Source: Agrococcus terreus
Lineage (GTDB): Bacteria > Actinomycetota > Actinomycetes > Actinomycetales > Microbacteriaceae
NCBI RefSeq assembly: GCF_014645235.1
Contig: NZ_BMLM01000002.1
Location: 480,696 to 544,695, forward strand
DNA length: 64,000 bases
Direction: 5' to 3'
Part shown: positions 63,929-64,000 of the stretch, one piece after another
Numbering within the stretch: the stretch's first letter is position 1
Layout of the letters: the number at the start of each line of letters is the position of its first letter
Translations under genes and position numbers: made by a program
Notes under the pieces: model-generated
What the model saw: the letters and a program-made list of their open reading frames with translations, nothing else
Told to the model about the DNA's origin: nothing
Databases searched by the model: none

Positions 63929-64000
63929 CTAGCGGGTCTCCGTGTCGATGCGCACGTCGGGGCCGAGCACGTCGGTGACGAGCTCGATGCCGGACTCCAC
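63929..64000 (-). CDS. C-terminal end of an unidentified protein (partial)
   Basis: The minus strand has an open frame running off the window edge and ending with TAG at 63929-63931. The visible 23 residues end in VLGPDVRIDTETR. Codon pattern (G/C in third positions) fits a real gene end, and it faces the epoxide hydrolase gene convergently. The family cannot be identified from this fragment. Confidence 0.55.
   Translation of the reverse strand: MESGIELVTDVLGPDVRIDTETR

Overview
The window is chromosomal DNA of a high-GC Gram-positive bacterium. GC is very high almost everywhere, with GTG starts, GTGA/ATGA gene overlaps, strong GC bias in third codon positions and many apparently leaderless mRNAs (a TANNNT -10 box 6-7 nt before the start codon). 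Protein content (LytR-CpsA-Psr wall protein, membrane-anchored Ser/Thr kinases, solute-binding lipoproteins, a seryl-tRNA synthetase/tRNA-Ser neighbourhood) points to an actinobacterium. The style fits Microbacteriaceae; the genus (Agrococcus-like) is only a guess.

Layout. 0.1-7.5 kb: KtrAB-type K+ uptake, a SEC-C protein, ProC, a CDF metal exporter, TadA, Upp, then a leaderless Met-rich microORF ahead of a lone winged-helix regulator. 7.7-16.5 kb: hydrolase, small exported protein, asparaginase, an alkyltransferase-sigma-alkyltransferase operon, phosphatase, FAD oxidase, FKBP, Na+/H+ antiporter and OsmC. 16.66 kb: an isolated 34-residue microprotein carrying SGDGWIIM twice, with its own RBS and a strong terminator. 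16.8-28.1 kb: an oxidative uronate/aldarate route (lactonase-like propeller, two enolase-superfamily enzymes, uronate dehydrogenase, KdgD dehydratase, semialdehyde dehydrogenase) with a three-gene sugar ABC importer that lacks an ATPase, plus a LysR regulator. 28.1-36.3 kb: agmatine/putrescine catabolism (aldehyde dehydrogenase, agmatine deiminase, amine oxidase, amidase, TetR, amino acid/polyamine permease), with a shared operator-like site in front of the oxidase/deiminase pair and in front of the permease.

36.4-46 kb: OBAP-family protein, GNAT acetyltransferase, DHA2 drug exporter with divergent TetR and a 25-bp palindrome between them, then a six-gene minus-strand run (ureohydrolase, SnoaL-like protein, NCS1 permease, cyclase-family hydrolase, SDR, alpha/beta hydrolase) divergent from an XRE-cupin regulator. 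46.0-47.6 kb is visibly less GC-rich, carries a leucine-rich-repeat protein and an orphan ORF, and abuts the 3' end of tRNA-Arg(ACG), so it looks acquired. 47.7-54.9 kb: cold shock protein, MFS exporter, two tandem paralogous Ser/Thr kinases with low-complexity Gly/Ser/Asn tails, a DUF1232 protein, tRNA-Ser(GCT), an LCP-family protein and tRNA-Ser(TGA). 55.1-64 kb: HAD phosphatase, SerS, lipid kinase, prephenate dehydratase, PLP decarboxylase, phosphoglucomutase, epoxide hydrolase and the end of an unidentified gene.

Several gene ends are shaped by repeats. A dispersed GGTCTCGAGAC/CTCCTCGACCAGC element recurs at 9.05, 58.27, 62.64, 62.72 and 63.88 kb, and the last copy supplies the C-terminus of the epoxide hydrolase. 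A perfect 64-bp tandem duplication copies the stop codon and terminator of the phosphoglucomutase gene. All homology statements rest on reading the translated sequence and recalling family motifs; no database search was run.
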